Part shown: piece after piece, positions 11,575 to 20,828 of the stretch
Position numbering within the stretch: the first letter of the stretch is position 1
Layout of the letters: the number at the start of each line of letters is the position of its first letter
IMG/VR virus record: IMGVR_UViG_3300047557_001104
Location: 1 to 32,779 of that record
DNA length: 32,779 nucleotides
Direction: 5' to 3' (one strand)
From: a virus
Made by a program: the position numbers and the translations under genes
Notes under the pieces: generated by a model
The model's database searches: none
Told to the model about the DNA's origin: nothing
Seen by the model: only the letters and a program-made list of their open reading frames with translations

Positions 11575-12576
11575 ATGCCTATTGGTGGCGGTATTATCCC
11601 GACAGCAGGCACCAGTCAGTACAATGAACTGACCTACGTTACCCGTAGGGCTTTCATCCCGAAACTGGTTGTCCAGCTTTATAACTCAACTCCCCTGCTT
11701 GCCGCATTGCTTGCAAACTCGCAGACTGCTTCTGGCGGTGTGTCGTCTGTAACCGTGCCTGTTCAGGGTTCCCAGTTTGTCAACGCACAATGGTCGGACT
11801 ACAGCGGTTCGTTTGCACAGCCTAGCGTCATGCAGGGTGCTTACAACGCTGAATTCAACCTTAAGTTGATGATCGCACCGGTTCCCTTCCTTGGCATGGA
11901 AGGTGCTGTACAGCAAGACTACGCTGTGATTCCTTTGATTGAGGCTCGCATGAACGATGCGACCAACGTCATGATGGATGCCATGGCAACGGCGCTCTAC
12001 AACAACACCAGCAATGCACAGCAATTCACTGGACTGCCCATTGCAGTTGATTCGGCAGGCACCTATGGTGGCTTGAGCCGTTCAACCTACACATGGTGGA
12101 GTTCCAAAGAGTATGCCGCTGGTTCGGTTAATCCAACCCGTCAAAACATCCTTCAGTACATCTCTGGAACGGTGAAAAACGGTGCTGAGGTGCCTTCCTT
12201 TGGTGTTTGCGGCTTTGGTACTTGGACGTTGTTGGCGCAAGACTTTGTAGGCCAAGAAACCTACATGATCACCCCTGGTAGCAACTTTGCTAGCGGTGAA
12301 GAAGGCCCAACGTCCGGTTTCCGTGCGCTTATGGTTGCAGGTGTGCCGATTTATCCTGATCCCTACTGCCCAGAAGGCACGTTGTACTTGCTGAACTCGA
12401 ATTATCTCAGCATGTACATTCACGATCAGGCTGAGTTTGCGTTTACCGGCTTTGAGTCCACGCTGCCTAACTGGCAGATTGGTTATGTTGGCGCTGTGTT
12501 GACCATTGCAGAAATGGTGAGCACGAAGCCCAAGAGCATGACCAAAGTGACCGGCCTTAACTCACTCACGCTGTAA
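11575..12576 (+). CDS. Major capsid protein (333 aa)
   Basis: Shell protein, probably HK97 fold. Position after the scaffold-like gene and before connector genes, its size, and the composition (few charged residues, many Thr, Ser, Gly and aromatic residues; GVPIYPDPYCPEGTLYLLN near 260-280 as in many capsid P-domain strands) support this. AAAGGA lies eight bases before the ATG. There is no long N-terminal delta domain, consistent with a separate scaffold. Confidence 0.85.
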   Translation: MPIGGGIIPTAGTSQYNELTYVTRRAFIPKLVVQLYNSTPLLAALLANSQTASGGVSSVTVPVQGSQFVNAQWSDYSGSFAQPSVMQGAYNAEFNLKLMIAPVPFLGMEGAVQQDYAVIPLIEARMNDATNVMMDAMATALYNNTSNAQQFTGLPIAVDSAGTYGGLSRSTYTWWSSKEYAAGSVNPTRQNILQYISGTVKNGAEVPSFGVCGFGTWTLLAQDFVGQETYMITPGSNFASGEEGPTSGFRALMVAGVPIYPDPYCPEGTLYLLNSNYLSMYIHDQAEFAFTGFESTLPNWQIGYVGAVLTIAEMVSTKPKSMTKVTGLNSLTL

Positions 12577-12586
12577 GGAGTCGATC

Positions 12587-12910
12587 ATGGCATTGGCACT
12601 TAATAAAATCATCGTTAGTGGTTTATCCAGCGATGCTGACGGCGCGTACTTTGACTACGTTACCCAATCGGTAACGGCAGGCACTGACTACACGCTGCCA
12701 GCAGGTCTGTACGTCATCTATCCCGTCGCAAACTGTAAGTATCAGGCTTACAACGGCTCTGCTTGGGCTGATGTAATTGCAGCCAATACCGGTGGCATGA
12801 TGGTTTCTGATGGTCAGAACGTGAAAATCGTTTCGACCTCTGGTACTGTCACGGCACTGTTCTTGACCGTTAATGGCGGTCAGGCTGCTTCTGGCACCTA
12901 CAACTCGTAA
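12587..12910 (+). CDS. Putative head decoration or virion protein (107 aa)
   Basis: A beta-rich, charge-poor protein (DYTLPAGLYVIYPVANCKY, then GGMMVSDGQNVKIVS), directly downstream of the capsid gene, where decoration proteins often lie. AAGGAG precedes the ATG by about seven bases. The role is inferred from position and composition only. Confidence 0.6.
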   Translation: MALALNKIIVSGLSSDADGAYFDYVTQSVTAGTDYTLPAGLYVIYPVANCKYQAYNGSAWADVIAANTGGMMVSDGQNVKIVSTSGTVTALFLTVNGGQAASGTYNS

Positions 12911-12922
12911 TTGGAGTAAAGC

Positions 12923-13342
12923 ATGGATGCAAACAAAGTCGGTAGTCTATTGCCGCAGCAGTTTGGAGGCATCCTGCTTGGGAAATTGATCGGCGCAAAT
13001 ATGAATTCCACCGCCGATCAGCAAATCACCATGTTTAGCAACCCGTCGAAGTTTATTCTGCGACGGATTGTGGTGACCAATGCTTCAATCTCTTTGACCA
13101 CGGCTGCTGGCGGCGTTTATACCGCTGCTAGCAAAGGTGGTACAGCGGTTGTTGCAGCGGCCCAGGCTTACTCCTCCCTTACAACGTCAGCGCTTTTCCT
13201 TGACTTGACCCTTAGTACGACAAGCAGTGCAAGCACCACGGTCAAATCGAGCATTCCCAACTTATACTTATCGCTCACCACCGCTCAAGGTGCGGCAGCA
13301 ACAGCAGATGTATACGTTTACGGGGACATTTTAGAAGCATGA
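12923..13342 (+). CDS. Putative virion structural protein (139 aa)
   Basis: Beta-rich and Ser/Thr/Ala-rich (SISLTTAAGGVYTAASKGG, LTLSTTSSASTTVKSS), with almost no charged residues after residue 50. TGGAG stands seven bases before the ATG. The sequence suggests a jelly-roll or fibre-like surface protein; no family recognised. Confidence 0.6.
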   Translation: MDANKVGSLLPQQFGGILLGKLIGANMNSTADQQITMFSNPSKFILRRIVVTNASISLTTAAGGVYTAASKGGTAVVAAAQAYSSLTTSALFLDLTLSTTSSASTTVKSSIPNLYLSLTTAQGAAATADVYVYGDILEA

Positions 13343-13680
13343 TCTTTGTGACAAACAAAGGTTCTCAACCACTGGTTGCCAAGTATGTCGATCAGTGGTT
13401 TGAGTTTCCTCCAGGCAAAAGCGTTCCTATCGAACCTCAAGTCGCGCGACATATCTTTGGTTATGGCGACGACAATAAATATCAATACCTAGTGCGTTTA
13501 GGTTGGATGAAGATGTCAACCGACCGTGAGAAAGCGATGGCTCGGCTTGCCGAGTTCACCTTTACAGACGCACCAGTAAAAGACCAGCAATCAGCCGTGT
13601 TGGTGGAACGAGTAGCCCCTCCCGCCCCGCGTGGGCGAGCAGGGGTCAAAGTCCAGCCCCAGACAAGCGATGAGGCATAA
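13339..13680 (+). CDS. Conserved-type phage structural-region protein (113 aa)
   Basis: The pattern WFEFPPGKSVPIEPQVARHI, FGYG and RLGWMK recurs in capsid-connector regions of phages; function is not known to me. The last third is a Pro/Arg/Ala-rich disordered tail. It overlaps the previous stop by four bases (ATGA) and stops directly before the adaptor gene. Confidence 0.65.
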   Translation: MIFVTNKGSQPLVAKYVDQWFEFPPGKSVPIEPQVARHIFGYGDDNKYQYLVRLGWMKMSTDREKAMARLAEFTFTDAPVKDQQSAVLVERVAPPAPRGRAGVKVQPQTSDEA

Positions 13681-14322
13681 ATGGCAACCTACTCAGGGTA
13701 TATCGCAGAAGTTCGGAGACTGCTGCATGATGCTGCTGGCAACTTTTGGACTGACACCGAGTTAACCGACTACATCAACGGTGCTCGGCATCGTGTCGTC
13801 CGTGACACGGGTTGTTTGCGCAATATCCTGACAGGTGCAACCACCACCTCGGTTGAAACCCTTAACATTGCAGCATTAACACTGCCATCATGGGCAGAAC
13901 AAATTCTTGACATCCTCAATATCAATCTTTATTGGGGCAATACGCGCATACCACTGCGATACATGTCATGGACGCAGTTCAATGCTGAGTTGCGGTTTTG
14001 GCAGAACTACACAGGCAGACCTATTGCGTTTACGCGGTATGGGCAGAATGAGATTTACTTTGGCCCAGTGCCTGATCAAGTCTATGTGATTGAGGTGGAT
14101 ACCATCCTTTTGCCTGTGCCTTTGACATCAGACTCGCAGACTGAGGTGATTCTTGAGCCATATACCTCGCCTGTTGCGTTTTATGCGGCTTATAAGGCAA
14201 AGTACAAAGAGCAATCCTACGGTGAAGCAGAGATATTCAATGCCGAGTACAAGAAGCAATTGCTGGCAGCAATTAATTCGAGCTTCACGCGCCGTCTACC
14301 AACGCCTTACTCGATCCAGTAA
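13681..14322 (+). CDS. Putative head-tail adaptor protein (213 aa)
   Basis: Likely binds the portal ring and extends the connector. The N-terminus YIAEVRRLLHDAAGNFWTD then ELTDYINGARHRV is typical of the phage adaptor family (gp4/gp6-like), and helices around 150-200 (SPVAFYAAYKAKYKEQSYGE) fit. The gene starts directly after the previous stop with GAGG five bases upstream. Family assignment is by recall. Confidence 0.7.
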   Translation: MATYSGYIAEVRRLLHDAAGNFWTDTELTDYINGARHRVVRDTGCLRNILTGATTTSVETLNIAALTLPSWAEQILDILNINLYWGNTRIPLRYMSWTQFNAELRFWQNYTGRPIAFTRYGQNEIYFGPVPDQVYVIEVDTILLPVPLTSDSQTEVILEPYTSPVAFYAAYKAKYKEQSYGEAEIFNAEYKKQLLAAINSSFTRRLPTPYSIQ

Positions 14323-14324
14323 TC

Positions 14325-16064
14325 ATGGCCGCAGTTGAGCAAAAGAAGTCCTACCACGTTACCAAGGATTTCAAAGGGCTTAACACCAAGGCCAATCGCA
14401 CGGCCATTCAGGAAAATGAATTTGCCTGGATAGAGAACGTGATGCCTATCGGGTACTCAAACCTGAAGGTCATTCCTAAAGAAAAGCGTGTTACTTACAG
14501 CAGTACCAGTTTTACATGGGGCGGCACGGTGCATTATTTGGCACCAGCCAATATTGGCGGTGTTGCCTATATGTTTGCGTTCTTCACCAATGGAGGTGCG
14601 CAGTATGTCAACCTGGAAACGCCAACCGCACCCGTTACGCTGGCAGCGTCTGGGACATTCAGCGGAACAAGAACTCAAATTAGTCAATGGAAGAATGAAC
14701 GAGTACTCATCATTGACACAACTTATGGATACGCTACGTTTGACGGGACGAATCTCGTTCGGGTCGGTTCGGTTGCCACCATTGAGGTCACCGCAGGCGG
14801 TTCAGGCTACTCATCAGCACCGACAGTAACGATTGGCCCACCTAATCAAACAGGTGGAATTCAAGCAACCGCAGAAGCTACGATCTCTGATGGGATTGTC
14901 ACTGCGATTACGATTACTGAACCTGGTACGGGTTACACCTCCGCCCCTACTATTAGCTTCTCAAGCGGTGCAGCCACGGCAACTGCAACGATTATTAGCC
15001 AGCTTGGTACGTCAATCCAGTCATTTTCAGGTCGAGTATGGATTGCTGATGGTAGAACGGTGTACTACACCGCAGCAGACAGCTACAACGACTTTACAAG
15101 TATCTCTGCTGGCAACATTACGCTTGTTGATGCTACGCTTTATGGCGACATCACGCAGATCATTGCTGCAAACAACTTCTTGTATGTGTTTGGTGAGTCA
15201 TCCATCAACGTATTTTCAGATGTTCGCGTTAATACGTTGGGTGAAACACTCTTTACCAACACCAATATCAGTGCCTCAATCGGTACGGAACTGTTTTTAG
15301 GCATCTTTGCCTACTTTAGAAGTATCTTATTCATCAATCGGTATGGTGTTTATGCCTTAGTTGGCGCAACAACGACCAAGATTAGCGATGCGCTTGACGG
15401 CATCTTCCCAAATATTGACTTTAGTTCGACGGTTACGGGCTGCCAGACACTGATCTACAACATTCTTGTGTCTGCATGGAACGTCAGATACAACGATAAC
15501 GGTACTTACAGGCGTGTCCAGTTGGTCTTCTTTGACCGCAAGTGGTTTATTAGCTATCAAGGTAACCTTACACACATCAACTCATCACCCGTCAATGGTT
15601 TGATCAATGCCTATGGTGTTGAATCAGGCGGTGCGTTCTACCGATTGTACGAAGATCAGACGGCAAATATTGCCACTGAGGTTGTCACAGCGCTTTGGGA
15701 CTTAAAAGACCCGATTCGAGACAAGCAAGCGCTCAAACTTGGTGTTGAAGCGACGTTTCCGGTCACAGTTGCCGGTCAATTGAATATTTCGATTGATAGC
15801 GAGTCAAGAGCGTCAACATCAATTGCACTTGGTAATGCGGTTGCATGGCAAAACAATAGTTTTAACAATATTGCGTGGACAAATAACGCAGGAAGCACGT
15901 TGCAGTGGGTTTCTTCTGGGTATCAACTCACAGAAGGGTACAAGTTGCTGAAGTACGATGCTCAGATGTATGGAAAATACCTCGGCATGACGGTAACATC
16001 CACGGCACCAGCATTTACCTTCAACGGCTTCCAGCTTGAACATGAATTAAGAGCGAGGTTCTGA
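14325..16064 (+). CDS. Putative tail hub / DNA stabilisation protein (579 aa)
   Basis: A large beta-rich protein directly after the adaptor gene, as for the P22 gp10-type or T7 gp12-type nozzle of short-tailed phages. It begins with a conserved-looking KDFKGLNTKANRTAIQENEF then ENVMPIGY. Residues about 150-220 contain a duplicated module, GGSGYSSAPTVTIG and GTGYTSAPTISFS. No Shine-Dalgarno is visible, and the ATG follows the previous stop by two bases, so re-initiation is likely. Exact role inferred from position. Confidence 0.6.
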   Translation: MAAVEQKKSYHVTKDFKGLNTKANRTAIQENEFAWIENVMPIGYSNLKVIPKEKRVTYSSTSFTWGGTVHYLAPANIGGVAYMFAFFTNGGAQYVNLETPTAPVTLAASGTFSGTRTQISQWKNERVLIIDTTYGYATFDGTNLVRVGSVATIEVTAGGSGYSSAPTVTIGPPNQTGGIQATAEATISDGIVTAITITEPGTGYTSAPTISFSSGAATATATIISQLGTSIQSFSGRVWIADGRTVYYTAADSYNDFTSISAGNITLVDATLYGDITQIIAANNFLYVFGESSINVFSDVRVNTLGETLFTNTNISASIGTELFLGIFAYFRSILFINRYGVYALVGATTTKISDALDGIFPNIDFSSTVTGCQTLIYNILVSAWNVRYNDNGTYRRVQLVFFDRKWFISYQGNLTHINSSPVNGLINAYGVESGGAFYRLYEDQTANIATEVVTALWDLKDPIRDKQALKLGVEATFPVTVAGQLNISIDSESRASTSIALGNAVAWQNNSFNNIAWTNNAGSTLQWVSSGYQLTEGYKLLKYDAQMYGKYLGMTVTSTAPAFTFNGFQLEHELRARF

Positions 16065-18640
16065 TGGCAAAGCCAGTAACAATCCCGAATACATTTGCCA
16101 CGGCGACGACATCCATCCCGCTTGCCAACCTGGATGCGGATTTCAGCACGGTTGCAACGGCACTTAATGACGCATCGACCTATAGCAACTATGCCTTAGA
16201 TTCAGGCACAACCAATGCTTATGTGGTTTCGCTTTCTGGGCTATCAACGACGTACCAGGCAGGTCTTGCGATTCAGTTTCAGGCAACCAGTGCAAACACT
16301 GGAGCCTGCACATTAAACGTCAACGGCCAAGGTGCTAAGAACATCATTTACCCTGATGGCAGTACATTGTCTGCTAATGCCATTGTGGTTGGCGCAATTT
16401 GCTCGCTCATGTATGACGGCTCTAGCTTTCAGTTGCTGTCGGTTAAAAATGCAGCAGGAGGCGGCGGAGGAGGTGGCAGTGTTTCCTCGGTTGCGATGTC
16501 GGTTCCTGCTTTCTTATCGGTTTCTGGCTCGCCCATCACAACTTCTGGCACGTTAGCTGTTAGCTACTCTGGCACACCGTTGCCAATTGCCAATGGTGGT
16601 ACAGGTGCAACCACGGCGGCTGGCATACGAGTCACGATTGGCGCTGGCGATGTAAACGGCCCTGCGGCATCGGTTGATGATGAGATTGCGCTTTACTCAA
16701 GTACAACGGGTAAGGTTATCAAGCGAGCAACTACAACCGGTATTCTTAAAGCAACGGCTGGTGTATTGTCGGCTGCTACTGGAGGTACTGATTATCTTGT
16801 TCCTGGCGGCGCACTTGGCACACCATCTTCTGGCGATCTATCAAACTGCACTAATCTTCCTTCTGGAAGTATTACCGGACTTGGTACTGGCGTACTTACT
16901 GCCTTACAAACCGCTATTGGAGCAAGCGGTGCATTTGTTCCTACAGGAGGTACAGGTGCCACCGGAACATGGAACATTGATGTTCTTGGTAATGCAGGCA
17001 CTGTAACCAACGGTGTTTACACGACAGGTAGTTATTCAAATCCTGCATGGATAACAGCGCTTGCGGCTACCAAGATCACAGGTACGCTTGCAATCAGTCA
17101 GGGCGGTACAGGTCAAAGCGATAAGACTTCAGCGTTTGATGCACTAGCGCCGACAACAACCAAAGGTGACATGATTGTTAATACGGGAACGGACAATGTT
17201 CGTTTGCCAATTGGCACTGACGGTCAGATACTGGTTGCGGACTCCACCACGACTGAAGGTGTGAAATGGTTTACCTCAACGGGTTCTGGAACTGTTACAT
17301 CGGTTGGCATTAGCCCACCAGCATTCTTAACGGCAGGCTCGCCAGTCACAAGTGCTGGAGACATCACACTGACCTATTCAGGTACGGCCATACCAATCAC
17401 ATCTGGTGGCACAGGGCTGACAGCGCTAGGCACTGCCGGTCAGGTGTTGCGTGTTAACTCTGGTGGCACCGCGCTTGAATATGGCGCAGTAACTGGCACA
17501 GGTGATGTTGTCGGCCCAGCATCGTCAGTCAACGCTCAGATTGCTTTATACAGCGGTACGACTGGTAAGCTAATCCAAGCCGCAACGACAACAGGCATGG
17601 TCAAGGCGACAAGCGGTGTTATTGCTGCTGCTGTTGCTGGCACTGATTACGTTGCACCAGGTGGTGCGCTTGGTACACCTTCGTCAGGTACGTTAACCAA
17701 CACAACAGGTCTACCAATCTCAACCGGTGTTGCTGGACTTGGAACGGGGATTGCAACAGCGTTAGGCCAATCTGTAGGCACTGCTGGTGCACCGGTTCTG
17801 TTTAATGGCGCATTAGGTACGCCATCAAGCGGTACGCTCACCAATGCTACGGGCTTACCAATCAGCACCGGTGTATCTGGTCTTGGAACTGGTGTAGCAA
17901 CGGCACTAGGGCTAACTGCTGGCACAACAGGCGGTGTCGTTACTTATGATGGTGATGCTGGTACGCCATCGGCGCTCAACCTTACTAATGCAACTGGCCT
18001 ACCGTTATCAACAGGCATTACCGGCACATTAGGCGTTGCTAATGGTGGTACAGGGTTGACTGCCATAGGTACGGCTAATCAGTACCTTAAGGTCAATAGC
18101 GGTGGCAGTGCGCTTGAGTTTGCAACGTTGACAGCAGGTGATGTGAATGGGCCTGCAAGTTCGACAGACAATGCGATTGCTCGATTTGATTCAACGACCG
18201 GCAAGTTGTTGCAGAACTCCAGTGCAACGATCACTGATCTTGGTCAGGCATCGTTTGTTGGCTATGCGCAGGTTACGGCCAATACAGGTGCTGGTACATC
18301 GGGTTACTTAGAGCTTCAGTCTAATGACGCAGGTTCTGGTACCAAGACATTACGCATTCAGCCGAGTAACGCAGCCACAACGTCAACGCAGACTTACACA
18401 TTCCCAACAGACTATGGCTCTGCGGGTTACTTCTTGCAAAGCGATGGCGCTGGTGCGCTTACATGGGCTGCTGGCGGTGGGGGCGGTTCTGGTGGGCCAG
18501 TGCTTGAGTCACAGATTGTGATTAGCCAGAACTACACATTCACAAGTAATACAAATGGATTATCAGTGTCACCTGTAACAGTAGCGGCAGGATATTCGGT
18601 TACTGTTGGTACGGGCCAAGCCTGGATGATTTTAGGTTAA
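16064..18640 (+). CDS. Repeat-rich tail fibre protein (858 aa)
   Basis: Likely a trimeric fibre for host binding. The N-terminal 80 residues (begins MAKPVTIPNTFATATTSIPL, with NLDADFSTVATALND) look like the virion-anchoring domain. The rest is low-charge, Gly/Thr/Ser repeats: three 'GDVxGPASS...A.YSxTTGKL' blocks, several 'GALGTPSSGTLTN' segments, and repeated GGTGLTALGTAGQ/LRVNSGGTALE. A poly-Gly hinge lies near 138-145. The start overlaps the upstream stop (TGATG). Repeats make it prone to recombination. Confidence 0.8.
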   Translation: MAKPVTIPNTFATATTSIPLANLDADFSTVATALNDASTYSNYALDSGTTNAYVVSLSGLSTTYQAGLAIQFQATSANTGACTLNVNGQGAKNIIYPDGSTLSANAIVVGAICSLMYDGSSFQLLSVKNAAGGGGGGGSVSSVAMSVPAFLSVSGSPITTSGTLAVSYSGTPLPIANGGTGATTAAGIRVTIGAGDVNGPAASVDDEIALYSSTTGKVIKRATTTGILKATAGVLSAATGGTDYLVPGGALGTPSSGDLSNCTNLPSGSITGLGTGVLTALQTAIGASGAFVPTGGTGATGTWNIDVLGNAGTVTNGVYTTGSYSNPAWITALAATKITGTLAISQGGTGQSDKTSAFDALAPTTTKGDMIVNTGTDNVRLPIGTDGQILVADSTTTEGVKWFTSTGSGTVTSVGISPPAFLTAGSPVTSAGDITLTYSGTAIPITSGGTGLTALGTAGQVLRVNSGGTALEYGAVTGTGDVVGPASSVNAQIALYSGTTGKLIQAATTTGMVKATSGVIAAAVAGTDYVAPGGALGTPSSGTLTNTTGLPISTGVAGLGTGIATALGQSVGTAGAPVLFNGALGTPSSGTLTNATGLPISTGVSGLGTGVATALGLTAGTTGGVVTYDGDAGTPSALNLTNATGLPLSTGITGTLGVANGGTGLTAIGTANQYLKVNSGGSALEFATLTAGDVNGPASSTDNAIARFDSTTGKLLQNSSATITDLGQASFVGYAQVTANTGAGTSGYLELQSNDAGSGTKTLRIQPSNAATTSTQTYTFPTDYGSAGYFLQSDGAGALTWAAGGGGGSGGPVLESQIVISQNYTFTSNTNGLSVSPVTVAAGYSVTVGTGQAWMILG

Positions 18641-18649
18641 GGAAGCGAG

Positions 18650-19318
18650 ATGAGTAAGATCAAATTCCAAGGTAATGCAAGCGGTACTGGGACGACGACG
18701 TTTCAGTCTGCCAACACCTCTTCTAGTACGACGTTCACGCTTCCTGGTACGGATGGAACGAACGGGCAGGGATTAGTTACTGACGGTTCGGGAACGCTTA
18801 GTTTTGCCACGGTAGGTGGCACAACTAGCAATGCCTTGACCATGAACAACGGTGGTTCTGGTGATGCGTCAGGAACGACGTTTAACGGGTCTGCGGCCAG
18901 AACCATTAGCTACAACACCATTGGTGCAGTACCGCTTAACGGTGCTTTAGGTACGCCATCTTCTGGGACGTTATCTAGTTGTACGGTAGATGGTACCAAT
19001 AAGGTTGGTTATATCGGTGCGCCACAAAGCACGAACACAACCGTGGCGGCAAGTGATGCAGGCAAGCACATTTACTTCACAGGTGGATCGACTGCAACGC
19101 TTACGGTAAATACGAACTCGACAACTGCTATTGACGTAGGCACAGTGATTCTTGTGGTCAATAACAACTCTGGAAACCTGACGATTTCTGGTGCTGGCGT
19201 GACATTTCAATTAGCAAACGGTGCTACAGGTAACAGAACGGTGGCAACAAAAGGTATGGCGACCATGTTAAAGGTTGCAACCGATACTTGGTATGTTTCT
19301 GGAGCGGGGGTAACCTGA
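18650..19318 (+). CDS. Tail fibre-like protein sharing repeats with its neighbour (222 aa)
   Basis: Begins MSKIKFQGNASGTGTTTFQS; contains NGALGTPSSGTLSSCT, the same module found repeatedly in the 858-aa fibre, followed by a beta-rich C-terminus (TVAASDAGKHIYFTGGS, VGTVILVVNNNSGNLTISG). The C-terminal half looks like the pyocin/fibre-type Ser/Thr-rich sheet domain. AAGGAAG precedes the ATG. Probably a second fibre or fibre-extension subunit. Confidence 0.7.
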   Translation: MSKIKFQGNASGTGTTTFQSANTSSSTTFTLPGTDGTNGQGLVTDGSGTLSFATVGGTTSNALTMNNGGSGDASGTTFNGSAARTISYNTIGAVPLNGALGTPSSGTLSSCTVDGTNKVGYIGAPQSTNTTVAASDAGKHIYFTGGSTATLTVNTNSTTAIDVGTVILVVNNNSGNLTISGAGVTFQLANGATGNRTVATKGMATMLKVATDTWYVSGAGVT

Positions 19319-20229
19319 TGGCTGGCGCACTTACAGCGGCAATAGCGGCGGCGTTTACAAGTTCCGGCGCTACAGCACCGCCATCCGTTTATTATCTTGT
19401 GCTTGCTGGTGGAGGTGGGGGTGGTAAAGATTGGGCTGGCGGCGGTGGAGCAGGCGGTTATCGTGTAGACACAACAACAGGACTATCTGTTACAGCAGGA
19501 ACTAATTACACGGTAACCGTAGGTGCTGGTGGAGCAGGAAGTACGGGATCGCCAAGTAAAGCTGGGCTTCCAGGAAGTAATTCTGTTTTTTCAACAATTA
19601 CCTCATCAGGCGGTGGCGGTGGCAGCACCATCAATGTCAACGGAAACGCTGGTGGATCTGGTGGAGGGGCGGGGGGTGATAATGCAAGTTCTGGGGTAAG
19701 AACAGGTGGAGCAGGAAACACCCCATCAACATCTCCAAGTCAAGGAAATAGTGGAGGTGGGCGACCATCAGGGCCAAATGTAGGAGCAGGAGGAGGCGGT
19801 GGGGCCGGTTCAATAGGTAGTGATGGTAGCTCTTCTTCTGGTGGGAATGGAGGGTCAGGTAGCGCGTCATCAATTAGCGGCTCTTCTGTGACTTATGCTG
19901 GTGGTGGTGGTGGTGGTGGTTACAGTCCTTACGTTCCTAATGCTGGGAGCGGTGGCAGCGGGATTGGTGGGGCTGGTAGTGCGGTGGGAACCTCCCCTGG
20001 TGGAAGTGGAAGTGCAGCATCTCCGGCAAATAGAGGTTCCGGCGGTGGTGGCGGCTCAGGAGACCAAGGGAATGGTGGTGCAGGTAGTTCAGGTGTCGTG
20101 ATTATTTCTTACGCAAGCACATACGCTGATCTTGCATCTATAGGTGGCGGGTTGACGTACACGAAAACCACATCTGGTGGTAATACAATTTACACGTTTA
20201 CCGCAGGGACTGGAAATATTTCATGGTAA
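19318..20229 (+). CDS. Glycine-rich adhesin-like tail protein (303 aa)
   Basis: After a short N-terminus (MAGALTAAIAAAFTSS) the protein opens with YYLVLAGGGGGG and AGGGGAGGYRVD, continues with runs of Gly broken by Ser, Asn and Ala to about residue 265, and ends GVVIISYAS then a beta segment. This is the glycine-rich phage surface-protein layout; polyglycine-II packing, as in T-even gp38 adhesins, is a possible fold. I start at 19318, where ATG overlaps the stop of the previous gene (TGATG). Likely receptor contact, by inference. Confidence 0.75.
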   Translation: MAGALTAAIAAAFTSSGATAPPSVYYLVLAGGGGGGKDWAGGGGAGGYRVDTTTGLSVTAGTNYTVTVGAGGAGSTGSPSKAGLPGSNSVFSTITSSGGGGGSTINVNGNAGGSGGGAGGDNASSGVRTGGAGNTPSTSPSQGNSGGGRPSGPNVGAGGGGGAGSIGSDGSSSSGGNGGSGSASSISGSSVTYAGGGGGGGYSPYVPNAGSGGSGIGGAGSAVGTSPGGSGSAASPANRGSGGGGGSGDQGNGGAGSSGVVIISYASTYADLASIGGGLTYTKTTSGGNTIYTFTAGTGNISW

Positions 20230-20828
20230 GTCTGCATAATTTATTTCCCATCCCTGTAGGCTTTGCAGAGCTTGGCAGACCTCTGAGCGATGAAGAGTTG
20301 TTCTTTATTTGTGAACTGCCAACAAGACCCAACATGGGTAACACCACAAGCACGAATAACTTTGTACTGCGTGACCCTGCACTAACAAGCCTTCGTTCGT
20401 TCATAGAAGATGCGGTATCGGATTACTTCAAAAACACAGTCAATCCCAAGCACAACGTAAGCCTACGAGTGACTCAAAGCTGGTGTAACTACTCGGAGCC
20501 TGGTCAATACCATCACAAACACGCACATCCAAACAGCTACATATCAGGTGTTTTTTATGTGCAGACCAACGTTGATGACAGGATTTACTTCTATCGTGAT
20601 GGCTGGCAGCAGATCAAGTTCCCACCTGAGCAGTGGAACCCGTACAACTCTGAAAGCTGGTGGTTTGAAGCTACTGCTGGCAAGCTGATTCTGTTCCCGT
20701 CGTCACTGACGCACATGGTTCCTGAAGTCAAAGGTGACGACACAAGAATTTCACTATCGTTTAATACCTTTCCAGTTGGCGTAGTTGGGGAAGAGATGGA
20801 TTTAACTGGACTTAAATTGGAGGCATGA
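20223..20828 (+). CDS. 2OG-Fe(II) oxygenase family protein (201 aa)
   Basis: Matches the phage and marine-bacterial 2-oxoglutarate/Fe(II) oxygenase type. YHHKHAHPNSYISGVFYV (96-113) supplies the iron-binding His pair region, and LILFPSSLTHMVPEV (155-169) gives the distal His164. TRISLSFN (174-181) carries the 2OG-binding Arg175. It should hydroxylate a protein or small-molecule substrate; the substrate is unknown. It sits inside the fibre module and overlaps the glycine-rich gene by seven bases, suggesting modification of a tail protein or of host surface. Full length for the family. Confidence 0.85.
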   Translation: MVSLHNLFPIPVGFAELGRPLSDEELFFICELPTRPNMGNTTSTNNFVLRDPALTSLRSFIEDAVSDYFKNTVNPKHNVSLRVTQSWCNYSEPGQYHHKHAHPNSYISGVFYVQTNVDDRIYFYRDGWQQIKFPPEQWNPYNSESWWFEATAGKLILFPSSLTHMVPEVKGDDTRISLSFNTFPVGVVGEEMDLTGLKLEA

